This document shows positions 9,388 through 19,875 of a stretch of DNA of 64,000 bases, piece by piece. Where the stretch lies: positions 21,149,221-21,213,220 of the forward strand of contig OX465105.1 of the NCBI GenBank assembly GCA_949987565.1, read 5' to 3'. The notes below the pieces were generated by a model, which saw only the letters and a program-made list of their open reading frames with translations, was not told the DNA's origin and did not search any database. Numbering within the stretch: position 1 is the stretch's first letter; each line of letters opens with the position of its first letter. The translations under genes and the position numbers were made by a program. Source of the stretch: Luidia sarsii. Taxonomy: Eukaryota > Echinodermata > Asteroidea > Paxillosida > Luidiidae.

Positions 9388-12068
9388 GTACTCCTAAGAG
9401 TGCCGGTACCTGAGGGTTAAAGAGGGTCATGTACGAATCGGCGTCAAGACGGCGTCAGCACCCGATAGTGCCGTCAATACTGTGTCAACACATTCAAAAT
9501 GTATCATACATCGGAAATAGAGACACAGGAATATGATCAGTACTAGGATCAGAGAGGATTTGCAATTGGTTTTAGGTTATGCAGTGGCTGTTGTTATGGC
9601 AGTCGTCCGTGTGGTTCCCTGACTTCACAGTATTTGTCAGGATGTTTAGCTCTTAGAACCAGACTATCAGCTAATAGACTGGTTCAACCAGCCTGCAATG
9701 CTGACGAAATACAATCAAGTCAGGGAACCACACGGACGACTGCCGTAACAACAGCCACTGCGTTTAGGTTATTATTTCATTTGCAAAAATGGTGTTTTTA
9801 ATCTCGAAAAGAGTCACCGCAAAGCAGCACATCCGCTGACCTTATCACCCCCGCAGCTTAATGGTATGGACTATGGTCATGGTTCGTATGGCGCAGTAGC
9901 ACCGTGAGGCAAGATGGCTGCCGATTACGGAGCTTGAGAGAGAGCATTTCTTAAAATAAAATGGGAACGACAATTTTTTTGAAGCCTCATCTCTCTCAAT
10001 GTTTGCAAGGCAAACTATCGCTTTGGCCAATGATAAAAAGTCTGCCACCGCTTTTGGTAATTTTGAACGCAATGTGGGTGTGTTGATGGCACTTTCAAGT
10101 ATCGTGTGTTTACAACGTTTTGACGCCAATTGGGAATAATTGGGAATAATCTAGCCACTAGACGAGAAACGTGCTCATCATAATCTCAAAATTTCAAACC
10201 AATGAGTTGCGTGCATTTCATGGTAACAGATTGTCTACATTTTCACAACCTGGCAAAACCACCCGCACAGCAGTAAAGAAAAAAAAGTACATTGAAAGTT
10301 AGTTGCGGTAACTGCAAACCCTCATTCTCAACCCTCATCTTCCCAATGCACTTTCGTACAATAGCATATCCACAAACATTAGTCGTGACAATGGTACGAC
10401 GAGTGCTGACTAGTAGTACTGTCATGAGCCATCAAGTGTGCCCATTATTTTGCTTGCCCCGACTCTTATGCAGGCCGTGCAAGATGCGAGACGAGTGGGA
10501 GGTTTCAGCAGCAAGATTGAGGTGGAGTGTCGGAGTGTGCCTGAGGCCACTGAAGCAGCCCTGGCCGGGGCCGAGATTGTCATGCTGGATAACTTTGAAC
10601 CTCAGGTAAAAAAAAAAAAAATCATCATCATCCACACTCCTTATGATATTCCCTGTGACTACTATGCACTCTCTTCACATACATGTAAGGTGGAATGTTT
10701 GTGATATTGCCACGTAAGTTGTCTCTTTGGCTTTGAAAAGGAATTACAAACTCTTTTCAAAGTCATAGTCTTTCTTGGAAGAGATGAATGGCGTGGTGTT
10801 AACTCACATTGTCCATGTTATGATTCCACCATGCAAACCTTCAATACTTGTCTACACTCCACATGCATACATCTGTATGCTTTACAATGTCTGCAGAGAA
10901 AGATACTCAGATAATATAGTGGACTTTCAGTGAAACAATGGGGTTGCATTTTTATGGTCACAGCCTGGAATTTGTTCAACTATTCCATTGATATTTTCCC
11001 TGACAGTTTTTCATTCAGGTTATAGGCCTATCTGGTGTTGTCAAAATGATCAGTGGTCGATTTGACCTAACTCATCGTAGCTGAATTGACCAATCGCAAG
11101 ACGAAGAGCGATGCAAAGAAGTCTTGCAGTCTGTCACAACTTACGATGTGTTATCCATCTTAAGTTTAGCCACCCATGTCCAGTAAGATTCTTCAGTGAC
11201 TAGACCCATTACCCAATACATTTCTTTTTTTTCACAGAATTCGACCATTGATGAAACAAGTGAACAATTTGGACTGTATTTCTTTCTCAGTGGAGAACTA
11301 GCCAAATGTGATGCCCAGTTTTACTGGCCTAAAGGTTTGACAGAGTGTTCTCTGGTTACTGGACTTTCTGCAGGCCGCCAAAGAAGCTGCCGCCAACCTG
11401 AAGGAGCTGTTTCCCCAGCTCATCATTGAAGTCAGCGGCGGGATCACAGAGCACAACGTCACCCAGCTCTTCAGTCCTTACATCAACGTCCTCTCCTCCA
11501 GTACCTTGGTTCAGGTAACAATGACATCCCGCAAAGAAAAAAAAGACAAAAAAATCTAAACAGAACCAAACAAACAGAGGGCCTGATGTTTGAGATCTGA
11601 AGGAACCATTGAATTGATGAAACAACATGGTCCTTGGTACAGTTTTTAAGTTACGCAAATTGATGTTGTTCTCTAGTTTGACCCTCCCTCTCCCCTCCCG
11701 TACGCACAATCCAGGGCTACTCAGTGGTGGACTACTCCCTGAAGATTGTCAAGCCTGGCCACGACCCGCGCAACCCCACCGTCACCTTGCCCCGGTCGGG
11801 CCTGAGTGTGGACACCCTGATGATCAACAACATGATGCTGGCCGATGCCAGCGCCGCTGCGGCCGCTGCGGCCGCCGCCGAGCAAGGCGGGGCCACCTCC
11901 CGGGCCTCGGAGGGCGAGGCGGCGGGCCTGGTGCCGGAGCACGGCGAGGACCTGGAGACGACCACCGTCATCATCACCACCACTGAGGACGGCACCTCCA
12001 TCGTGGAGGACACCAGGCACGAGTCCAAGGCCCACCACCACCACCACCACCACCATGGCATGGTGTAG
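8476..12068 (+). CDS. QPRT: Zinc finger-quinolinate phosphoribosyltransferase fusion, 4 exons
   Basis: Exons 8476-9387, 10474-10605, 11374-11514 and 11715-12068 join in phase 0 at GT-AG borders to 512 codons. QPRT converts quinolinate and PRPP to nicotinate mononucleotide, CO2 and PPi in de novo NAD+ synthesis. Family landmarks are in order: SPGVLAG (170-176), LGERLALN (220-227), RKTTPGFR (259-266), HRYDL (281-285), KDNH (292-295), VEVE-like IEVEC (319-323), LDNF (342-345), SGGI (369-372). These include the basic residues that bind quinolinate and PRPP. Unusual: residues 1-60 form a basic, Trp-rich C-x2-C-x13-H-x5-H zinc finger (C37, C40, H54, H60), joined by a Ser/Gly linker with a 10-Gly run. 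The enzyme part alone would match the usual length of about 300 residues. The C-terminus is extended by roughly 100 residues with poly-Ala, a Thr-rich acidic stretch and eight His. The start is ATG in a good context (CCTACCATGG). Confidence 0.93.
9581..9762. mobile_element. 182-bp MITE with long TIRs, 10-bp TSD (copy 1)
   Basis: It starts GCAGTGGCTGTTGTTA and ends with the reverse complement; the TIRs run about 45 bp, through the GTTCCCTGACTT stretch. It is flanked by the direct repeat TTTAGGTTAT (9571-9580 and 9763-9772). Long TIRs plus a 9-10 bp duplication fit a Mutator-like (MULE) MITE. A near-identical copy in opposite orientation lies at 53210-53391. It sits in QPRT intron 1. Confidence 0.85.
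10474..10605 (+). CDS. QPRT: QPRT exon 2
   Basis: The acceptor is CTTATGCAG and the donor CAG then GTAAAA. It encodes residues 305-348, including KIEVEC and the LDNF barrel strand that positions the substrate phosphate. Phase 0 at both ends. Confidence 0.92.
11374..11514 (+). CDS. QPRT: QPRT exon 3
   Basis: The acceptor is TTTCTGCAG and the donor CAG then GTAACA. Residues 349-395 include IIEVSGGIT, the glycine loop that binds phosphoribose phosphate in this family. Confidence 0.92.
11715..12068 (+). CDS. QPRT: QPRT exon 4 with low-complexity tail
   Basis: The acceptor is CACAATCCAG. Residues 396-512 begin with VDYSLKIVK, the usual end of the enzyme. A family-atypical tail follows: nine consecutive Ala (442-450), an acidic Thr/Ile-rich segment, eight consecutive His (502-509), then GMV and TAG. 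The His run uses CAC codons only, so it is also a (CAC)n microsatellite. Confidence 0.85.
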   Translation, partial: GYSVVDYSLKIVKPGHDPRNPTVTLPRSGLSVDTLMINNMMLADASAAAAAAAAAEQGGATSRASEGEAAGLVPEHGEDLETTTVIITTTEDGTSIVEDTRHESKAHHHHHHHHGMV

Positions 12069-12117
12069 AGGATAGGGCTGGCATCGTGGACAACATGCAC
12101 CACTCCTAACCTAACCA

Positions 12118-12360
12118 TCTGTAGCCTTAGCCCTAGCCCTAACCCTAGCCCTAACCCTAGCCCTAGGCCTAGCCCTAGGCCTAGCCCTAGCCCTAGCCCT
12201 AGCCCTAGCCCTAGCCCTAGACCTAGCACTAACCCTAGCCCTAACCCTAGCCCTAATCCTAGCCCTAGCCCTAGCCCTAGCCCTAGCCCTAGCCCCAGCC
12301 CTAGCCCCAGCCCTAGCCCCAGCCCTAGCCCCAGTCCCAGCCCCAGCCCTACCCCACCCC
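12118..12360. repeat. CCCTAG/CCCTAA hexamer array (telomere-like)
   Basis: About 240 bp of the hexamers CCCTAG, CCCTAA, CCCTAG..., drifting to CCCCAG at the right. CCCTAA is the complement of the metazoan telomere repeat TTAGGG, but here it is interspersed with the G variant. It starts about 50 bp after the QPRT stop, so it probably lies in the 3' UTR. No AATAAA is visible between the stop and this array. Confidence 0.9.
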
Positions 12361-12482
12361 ACTACCACTTTTGTTTTTCATCTATTCTTTCCAAGGCTGA
12401 TCTAAGGCGTGTGGCAGATATCACAAAGCCTTATGATCTATCCTAACTTTAGCTTACCCCGGCAAAGATAAGTTTGCTAGTT

Positions 12483-12600
12483 GGGAAGGCCACTATCTAA
12501 GGGCTGGATAGCTCAGATGGTAAGAGCAATGGTATGCAAAACCAGAGGTCTCGAGTTCAAGTCCTGGTCCAGTCAAAGATTTCTTTATATCTGTCTTAGA
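12483..12600 (+). mobile_element. tRNA-derived SINE copy 2 (Cys-like anticodon)
   Basis: The 73-nt tRNA-like part (12502-12574) has acceptor arms GGCTGGA and TCCAGTC, D-stem GCTC/GAGC, and an anticodon loop ATGCAAA (anticodon GCA, cysteine). The T-stem is mismatched. The same upstream GGGAAGGCCACTATCTAAG and downstream AAAGATTTCTTT flanks mark it as a SINE. Confidence 0.8.
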
Positions 12601-13103
12601 TTTCATATACCGGTATTTACTGTAGCTCATATATGTATAAAGGATAAAGCAATTATTGGGAAACACAATACAGTAGGTGATGGAGAATATGAGTGAATTT
12701 AAGGTATTTAGGTCTCTATGATAATATTAAGCAACAGGGTATCCTATTCCTGCCATACTCAACCTTTTTTGTGAATCCTCTGAAAGTGAAAAAAAAAACC
12801 CAAAACACTGGGATCCTAGCATTGTGAGGCTGTACTAAAAAAAACATGCATCAGCAAGCATGAAAAACTAACCGGAATAATGCAATCAATGACAGGGCAG
12901 GGGCAATGGCAAAACGTACATACCGCCTTAACCTTCCCTGCCTGCGGTGCTGTGCAAACTGGAAAGTTGTGTGAACAGTTTGTAAAGGAGATAAGAGTGT
13001 CTACATTTTAAGTGATTATAATCAATTGTTTTGGTGTGATGCATTTCACCTGCAAAATGACTGAGAAAACTAATAATAAATATCTTCAATTGCTCCCATA
13101 ATT
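12601..13103. other. Intergenic, nothing recognised
   Basis: AT-rich sequence with no gene, tRNA or clear inverted repeat. An AATAAA near 13075 is too far from QPRT to be a confident polyadenylation site. Confidence 0.35.
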
Positions 13104-13290
13104 AACCATGTGGATAGTTTTGTGGTGACAGCGTGTAAGTCATCTCTTTCGAGAAGGAGTATTGCTCTGAGAAGAGCCGATTCTTCAATGTTTCAGAATA
13201 GTATATGCTCTGCCCGTCCGGAGATTTTAATAATGATGGTGCTTTTGTTCCAGAGATACAATGCAAGCACTTGGGGCGTGTCATAGTTTG
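13104..13290 (+). repeat. Family D repeat, decayed
   Basis: Contains GTGGTGACAGCGTGTAAGTC, TCTCTTTCGAGAAGGAG and TGCTCTGAGAAGAGCC, followed by a weakened terminal hairpin ending TTTCAG instead of GTTTC. Confidence 0.6.
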
Positions 13291-13517
13291 ACCAAGCTCT
13301 GTGCTCGTTGAACCATGCCAGGAGTTGGGAGGTCACTTGTGTCCGGTGTGTGTGTGTGTCATTAGTGGGGATGGATGCTAAGGGTATAGGAGACCCAAGA
13401 GGAAGGACTTAGTTTTAGTGGGAAGGGGGAAAGGTCCATGAGCAGAGAAAGCCAATTGGGGCAGCTGATAACTGGCTGTGAATAATCTGACGATCCAGCA
13501 GCTGCCGTTTCAATTAA

Positions 13518-13887
13518 AGCCCCTACACAACATTGGTCAGATCAAAACACAGAAATGTTCACAGATTTACATGAAACTTAGACAGTTTGAAGATGGTTAT
13601 AGTAGAAACCTCTCACTTATATATTTCTGCCTAAAATATTGTATTTTAGGAGAAATGAGTAAAAGAAATCGTTTTCGTCTCACCGAAATCCAAACTATTT
13701 TTTGCGAACAGTACGGCGTTGAATGCTGCATTTTCACAACAAAAAATGGAGCGGTTTTCACGATTTTCTAGAGACTCGGTTGGCAGATTGAGCAGAAATG
13801 TTCACAGGTGTGCTATTTCATGCATATGTTGGATCAGACAACGTATGGATGCTATTCTTTGACCTCGACCAATGTTGTGTAGGGGCT
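13518..13887 (+). mobile_element. MITE family A copy 1 (TTAA TSD)
   Basis: It begins AGCCCCTACACAACATTGGT and ends with the exact reverse complement; both sides are flanked by TTAA (13514-13517, 13888-13891). It is 370 bp long with no coding capacity. TTAA duplications are typical of piggyBac-type elements. Other copies: 14881-15239, 31581-31949, 52125-52478, 60425-60791, and a partial one near 34728. Confidence 0.88.
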
Positions 13888-13891
13888 TTAA

Positions 13892-14876
13892 ACTGAGAAT
13901 AATCAGGGAAGGACGTGATTGTACTGATGATGGTTAAACAATGCATTACATTTACACCAATGATATCGGTGCCAATCACACACTTCTACATGCAGTGATT
14001 GTGACATTGACATACATGCTGATTGGGATTTTTTGTTTTGTTTTGGTTTTTATAAACAAAACATCTCTTAGTATATTTTTTTTTAAAGAGGACTTTTGAG
14101 TTTGCCTTTAATTTATTCCCAAGGACATTGAAAAGGCTTCATGGGTCATGCGTAAATGTTATCATGTAATAGAAACATATTGGAAAAGCCAAAGCTCATT
14201 TATTAATTAAATAACTAATAAATTAATGCAAGGCCTTTTCCTTGGCTTGTATCACATAAGCCCTGTATCCAGCTGCAGTCATCTGTGCGTTGGTTTCCAT
14301 ACTCGATAACACTTGTTGGATGGAGGGAACCAACCAGTGCATCCAAGGCCAGATCTGCACACAAATAAGGCCTCCATTCAATAACTATGTTAATTAGAAT
14401 TGTTATTGAGTCATAAACTCTGAATTTTATGGTCATTTTTTATTCTGCATTGAATTGGTAGAATCTGGTAGTGGATAGATAAATTTCAACCAGTCTCCTC
14501 AGAAAATCTGTCAAACTCCTTATTTTGTGAGGTGGTTTTACAGGCTGTTAATCACCTGAAAAAAACCCCCACCAAATTAAGGTAGAAAATGGAAAGCGAG
14601 ATTTCATGTCATTGAGATTTGCCTACTAGGGTAAAAAGAGGTTTGTTTTACAACTGTGAAATAAAGATATGCCACCCGAGCAGTTTTACAATGAAACTAA
14701 AATTCTCCATTTTGCTTAAATGCAACATTTGTTGGTCGTTTGTTTTGTGTGCTGCCTTGTGTTTGTATTTCCACTGAGAAAGGAATCATCCTCTTTCTTA
14801 ATTAAAATGTTTGAAAAAAACCTTTTGTTTTCAATCCCTGCAGGACCTCAGACCCTCTACATTTTTGAGATTTTCC
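13892..14876. other. Intergenic, nothing recognised
   Basis: No gene or clear element was found in this AT-rich stretch. Confidence 0.35.
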
Positions 14877-14880
14877 TTAA

Positions 14881-15239
14881 AGGGATAGCACAACATTGGT
14901 CGAGGTCAGAGAATAGCATCCATACGTTGTCTGATCCAACATTTGCAAGAAATAGCACACTTGTGAACATTTCACCTCAATCCGCCAACCGAGTCTCGAG
15001 AAAATAGTGGAAGTCGCTTCATTTGTTTTGTAAAAATGCAGCACTTAACAAATTGTTCCGAAAAATCGTTTAGATCTAGGGGTGAGACATAAACAATATC
15101 TTTCACTCTTTAAAAAAAATACAGCATTTTAGGCAGAAATATTTCAGTGCGCGGTTTCTACCATAACCATCTTCAAACTGTTTCATGTAAATCTCTGAAC
15201 CTTTCTGTTTTTCGATCTTATCAATGTTGTGTAGGGGCT
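14881..15239 (-). mobile_element. MITE family A copy 2
   Basis: Reverse orientation relative to copy 1. The left end is TTAA then AGGGATAGCACAACATTGGT; the right end is ATGTTGTGTAGGGGCT followed by CTAA (one change from TTAA). The two termini of the family differ (GGGATA versus GCCCCTAC) outside the shared ACAACATTGG. Confidence 0.85.
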
Positions 15240-15460
15240 CTAATCAATTGGTATTCCATTGAGAGCATGGGTCCTCTATAGCAGGTCTGTTTATCTTTGA
15301 GAGCCTATATAATGATATTTGCAGCAGATACTGACAGGGTCAATGGCCCTTTCATCTCTTTAAAAAAAAAGTACTGCTGTGGCTCCATAGAGACACAATA
15401 GGATATTTTTCTAATGTGCGTGGTTTGAGCTGACAATTGGATGTTTTGAAGTGTGTTCAA

Positions 15461-15702
15461 GGACCAATTTCATAGAGCCGCTAAAGTGCCAACATTTGCT
15501 TAAGCATAAACAGTTATGATTCATAGAATCACCTTGGAAACCCAAACTATTGTTTCATGTTAAGTAAAAAAAAAAGAAGAGGGGAATACAAGTCTAAAGC
15601 AATTGACTTCACATCACATTCACAATGTGGTTTGTGATTCTGTTTACTGACACGAGGGATATTCAGATTCTCACGCTTAAGCGGCTCAATGGAATTAAGC
15701 CC
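15461..15702. mobile_element. MITE family C copy 1
   Basis: The left end is GGACCAATTTCATAGAGCCG and the right end CTTAAGCGGCTCAATGGAAT, roughly inverted. It is 242 bp, non-coding, with the internal conserved block GGGGAATACAAGTCTAAAGC. Other copies: 15970-16222, 22646-22877, 39996-40110 (partial), 54506-54730. Confidence 0.75.
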
Positions 15703-15969
15703 TGTTCCGATGTGAGATGTGTATTCTGTCTGTCAACTCAAGACTAACAGCAGTAGCACCATGCACTGTCAGCATATAGTACAGACAGAATGTGCTGTTT
15801 CCAAAATGTCGATACCTCCCTTCCCCCTGGCCCTGGCTCTATATTCAGAACCACACAAACTCACAGAGATATGACCTGTGCATAATGAAACTACAAAGTA
15901 GTCTTGACATGCTACCCGGTACTTTCACCATGAGCAGCCAGCGTGCCGTCCATAATCCTGTGACCTCTT

Positions 15970-16222
15970 GGGCCCAATTTCAAAGAGCCGCTTAAGCGTG
16001 AAAATCTGCTAAGCAGGAAAAGAGTCTTCCTGTCGGTGTAAACAGGATTACAAACCACACCGCGACGTGACGTCAATTGCTTTTGACTTGTATTCCCCTC
16101 TTCTTTGATTAGCATGAAACAAAAGTGAAGTTTTTGTTGGCATGGTGATCCTATGAATCATGTCTTTTTGTGCTTAAGGTAAGCAGATTTTGGCACTTTA
16201 AGCGGCTCTATGAAACTGGCCC
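15970..16222. mobile_element. MITE family C copy 2
   Basis: Starts GGGCCCAATTTCAAAGAGCC and ends CGGCTCTATGAAACTGGCCC. It is in the opposite internal orientation to copy 1, which lies only 267 bp away, so the two could form a large cruciform. Confidence 0.78.
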
Positions 16223-16684
16223 CAGCTGAGTTGGGGCTTGCAGTCACGTACGTTGCAGTACCCATTAATTATTATCAGTGGGAAACTGATAAAGCCACAC
16301 GAATTGATGCAATGAAGCATGAACTATTTTGTGGCATGTGGCTGAATTACCGGTACTCCAATGCTCAAGGTTAACCAGCATTGTGTTGAACTACGAATAC
16401 TTTAATCGTGACTTTTACTGAATACCGATTCTTCCCCATGCACTGCACTGGACACCTGGTCCATTTCCTAAAGAGCCAGTGAATTTTTACTTCTCCCAAT
16501 ACAAAGTATACACTATCCTGACTATGTATAAACAAAATCCATCCATTGGTTTATTGGTGGTTATTACTTCACTTTCAGTAGTACATTCATGATCTTTATT
16601 TCAATTTGCTGAACCACACAAGGGTGCTAAACTGAAAAAAATGGCGGCAATCGGAATATCAGAAATAAATGCTTTGATTTTTAA

Positions 16685-17038
16685 AGGCCCATTACAACAT
16701 TGGGAAGATCGGAAAACATCCATGCCCACAGATTTGATTACAATTTACACAGTTTGTGGATGGTCATGATAGAATCCTCATGTTGAAAACTTACGGTCTG
16801 GGATGCTGTACTTTTGAGAATTTTTCACTCAAACATCGACAAATAGTTGGTTACTCGCAAGTAATAAACTACTTCTTATACAGGCCGGTACAAAAAACGT
16901 GACTTTTTTCCCTTTTTCTACTTTCTCTGATTACTATTTGAGCTAAAACCTTTGCAGTATGGCTTTTTTGGAATGTTTAATGGTTTAACAAACAAACTGT
17001 GGCAATCTTTTGACCTTAACCAATGTTGTATAGGACCT
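16685..17038 (+). mobile_element. MITE family B copy 1 (TTAA TSD)
   Basis: Left end TTAA then AGGCCCATTACAACATTGGG; right end CCAATGTTGTATAGGACCT then TTAA. It is 354 bp. The TIR core ACAACATTGG is shared with family A, but the interior is different (it contains GTTACTCGCAAGTAATAAAC). Copies: 19505-19871 (reverse) and a 3' part near 28895-29080. Confidence 0.85.
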
Positions 17039-17310
17039 TTAAAGGTCCCCAAAATACACCGTGTTGGCAATTCAGCCAATATAAATGCACCAGGGAGGAA
17101 AGATTACCCCCAAGGTTGGAGCAGAAGCAGACCAAAGAGAAGGATTAACTGAACATTGATATTGATGATGAGGTAATTCCACAGAGTACCTCCAGAAAAC
17201 ATCCATGGGAAACAGTTCAGATGTTTCATATTGGATCTATAGTACATATGTAGTTAGTGCGACTAATGAAAAATAACTTCAGGATAGACTAACTAGTGAT
17301 GTATTTTGGT

Positions 17311-17571
17311 AGTCAGAGGCCCTTTACAAATCCATGGATCAGGCTCAGGGTCAGGGCTTTGTTCGTCCGACAAAACCTGAAAATTCAGGCTGTGGTTTGT
17401 CACAGAATTTTAAGGTTTGTTAGCTTGATAAGCACAGAGTATTCACCGAGAAACTGGGGCCAAACGCTTGCTTCCAGATGCCTCTGACATTACAACAGGT
17501 ATAAAGAGAAATAGGACCGAGGCCTAAGCCCGAGTCCATGCTTTCATTTTGTAAACTGCCATAAGCACGAA
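17311..17571. mobile_element. Foldback element related to the 40881-41102 insertion
   Basis: Shares CGACAAAACCTGA, CAGGCTGTGGTTTGTC and GAAACTGGGGCCAAACGCTTG with 40881-41102. The ends are decayed (GGCCCTTTACAAAT at the left, TTTTGTAAACTGCC at the right). Confidence 0.6.
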
Positions 17572-17707
17572 TTGGTTTGTCTCTGTTTGGCCTGGTTCTG
17601 TGAAGATGTGTGCACTTCATCCCCCAGTGCAAGTCTGAATCGAGTAAACGGCCTCTGCCATAAATATCAGTCAGTCAGTCAGTCAAGCTCTTTTTCGGCT
17701 GTCATCT

Positions 17708-17899
17708 AGGGGTATTTTTGCATCTCATTTGGTGCGAAACAGCTGTGGAAATGAGCAAAGCAGACTATCACATTGTCCACATTCTTCTTTGTACATGTAC
17801 ATTTCCATCGCTGCTCTGTGCCAAAATAATGAGATGCAAAATTACCCACTATAAGTCACGTTGTGGCATGTAAACTGTGGTCGCGCAAGCGGTCTATTA
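17708..17899. mobile_element. Long-TIR MITE family G, truncated copy
   Basis: Contains TTTTTGCATCTCATTTGGTG and its inverted counterpart, then GGCATGTAAACTGTGGTCGC to GGTCTATTA. The outer left arm is missing; compare the complete copy at 37713-37942. Confidence 0.7.
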
Positions 17900-19050
17900 C
17901 TGCTGAACCAATGCTTGGTTTCACCGCCAAAAACACAAGTTGAAAAAAGGTGAGTTAGCTTTTTGGTAGCAACAATTTGAATGGGACAATCTAATTTTTA
18001 CATGCAAAGCCTCATAAATATGGGACCAATGAGCACGAAAGAAAAGAGCAAGACAGTAGGTAGTGGAAACAGTGACGTTTTTTTTAATCGTCCGGGGGTC
18101 TGTTGGTTTGACATACTTATCATACAACATTCATTACACAATGTCCAAGAGCTCAATCACTGAGAACAATAAATAGAAGCGTATTCCAACAAGGTGTGGT
18201 AATACCTTGCTAACTGATTAGCATTAATTTACAAGACACTCCACAGGGCAATTTGTTCACACTTTTTGACAGACATCGTCCACAAAAAAATCTAATTGGC
18301 AAGAAAACTACGCCACATGCACCCAACCATCTAAGGGCCCCCCCCTCTTGGATAAGTTCCCTGACTAACTAAATGAGAATTAAACAGATGAAAAATGGCA
18401 CCAGACTCTCTAAAATTCACATGCCTTTTTTGTTGTTAAAGTCACCACATGTTTACAGGGGCATACGGTTTTATGGTAAGTAATTTGAATTCATTGAATA
18501 CTCCACGGTAGGCCGATTCCATATTGCAGTTGGTAACTGTTGTCTGTTTCGCACAAGTTCATGAAATGAATTGCAGCTTTTCCACTTGTCCCTTCCACAA
18601 TAGATATCTTCAGACATTCAGAGCCAGATTCTGGGTTACTAAACAACACACGCGTCTATGGGAATTGGCTGTGTTGGGCAGCTTAGCGGCTTCCATGGAC
18701 AATCCAAAGCCATTGCAGATTTCTTTACTAGCTTCAAAGTCAGAGATGATACACGGGTCTATGGGAATCGGCTGTCACTGGCACAGATAGTGGCTTCCAT
18801 AGACTGGTGCATAATAGCCGATCAGTGCATAGAGCACAGTTTCTGTATTGTTAATGACCATATGCATGTATCCATAGCAATTCCGCTGGTTCTATCTGTA
18901 CCAAATAGCATCATGTTATACCTATGCTGTACCAAATTAGCAAAGAGGGAAAACAATTGATGCAAAAGCCTAAACAATGACACTAGGACAATTAGATCAG
19001 GGTCTTAAGAAATACATATTACATTCATATTTTTTGGGGGAAAAAAGAAT
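17900..19050. other. Intergenic, low-level internal duplication only
   Basis: No gene is seen. A diverged direct repeat (GTCTATGGGAATTGGCTGT near 18654 and GTCTATGGGAATCGGCTGT near 18758) is the only structure noted. Confidence 0.4.
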
Positions 19051-19059
19051 GAGGAAAAA

Positions 19060-19175
19060 AGCAAAATTGTTTTTACTGGACCGGGACTTGAACCTGAGAC
19101 CATTTCTTTAAATGTACCACTGCTCTTACCAGCTACCCACCCCTTAGATGGCAGCCATCCCAAAACATTGCCATG
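19060..19175 (-). mobile_element. tRNA-derived SINE copy 3
   Basis: Minus-strand copy. The B-box region reads GGTCTCAGGTTCAAGTCCCG, then GTCCAGT; the D-arm and the GGGATGGCTGCCATCTAAGG flank lie to the right. Confidence 0.7.
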
Positions 19176-19504
19176 ATCACCAGGGATCATGCCCCCATTT
19201 TCAATCAGACACAAATCTGGCTACAGCAGTTCAGGGATCACACAAAGTGGATGCAGCGTTATCAATTTGAATCAAACAAAGAATAGAGAAACTGACTAGG
19301 AGCTTTTGAAGAATTCTGAAAAATCCATGTTTTTTGAAATTTAGATTTAGTCTGCAGTTTATGGTCTTCTTCTGAAAATTCAATGCCTGTTAAAAAACAA
19401 GGGGCTTTCTTATATTCATAGCCAGTATGGCTATTAACGGCTCTCAGCATTATTCATTGGCTGAAGCTAAAAATAATACACTAGTCTGTGGAAGTTGGCC
19501 TTAA

Positions 19505-19871
19505 AGGCCATATACAACATTGGTTAAAGTCCACAGATTGCCAGAGTTTGTGTGTTAAACCATTAAACATTCCCAAAAAAGAAATCCTGCAAAGGTTTAA
19601 GCTCAAATGGTAATCTGAGAAAGTAGAAAAAGGCAAAAAAGTCACAGTTTTTGCACAGTTCTGTTAGTGTATAAAATAGTTTATTACTCGCGAGTAATAA
19701 ACTATTCAATGTTTGTCAATGTTTGAGCGAAGACTTCTCGAGAAGTACAACATCCCAGACCGTAAGATTTCAACATGAGGATTCTATCATGATCATCTAC
19801 AAATTGTGTAAATCAGAAGGAAATCTGTGGACATCGATGTTATGCGATCTTCCCAATGTTGTACTGGGCCT
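19505..19871 (-). mobile_element. MITE family B copy 2
   Basis: Starts after TTAA with AGGCCATATACAACATTGGT and ends CCCAATGTTGTACTGGGCCT. The internal palindrome GTTTATTACTCGCGAGTAAT is clearer here than in copy 1. Confidence 0.82.
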
Positions 19872-19875
19872 TTCA

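Noticed and set aside
12045..12068. Engineered His-tag or vector contamination at the end of QPRT
   Set aside because: The His run is in frame with a conserved native exon, follows a native low-complexity tail and is flanked by ordinary genomic repeats.
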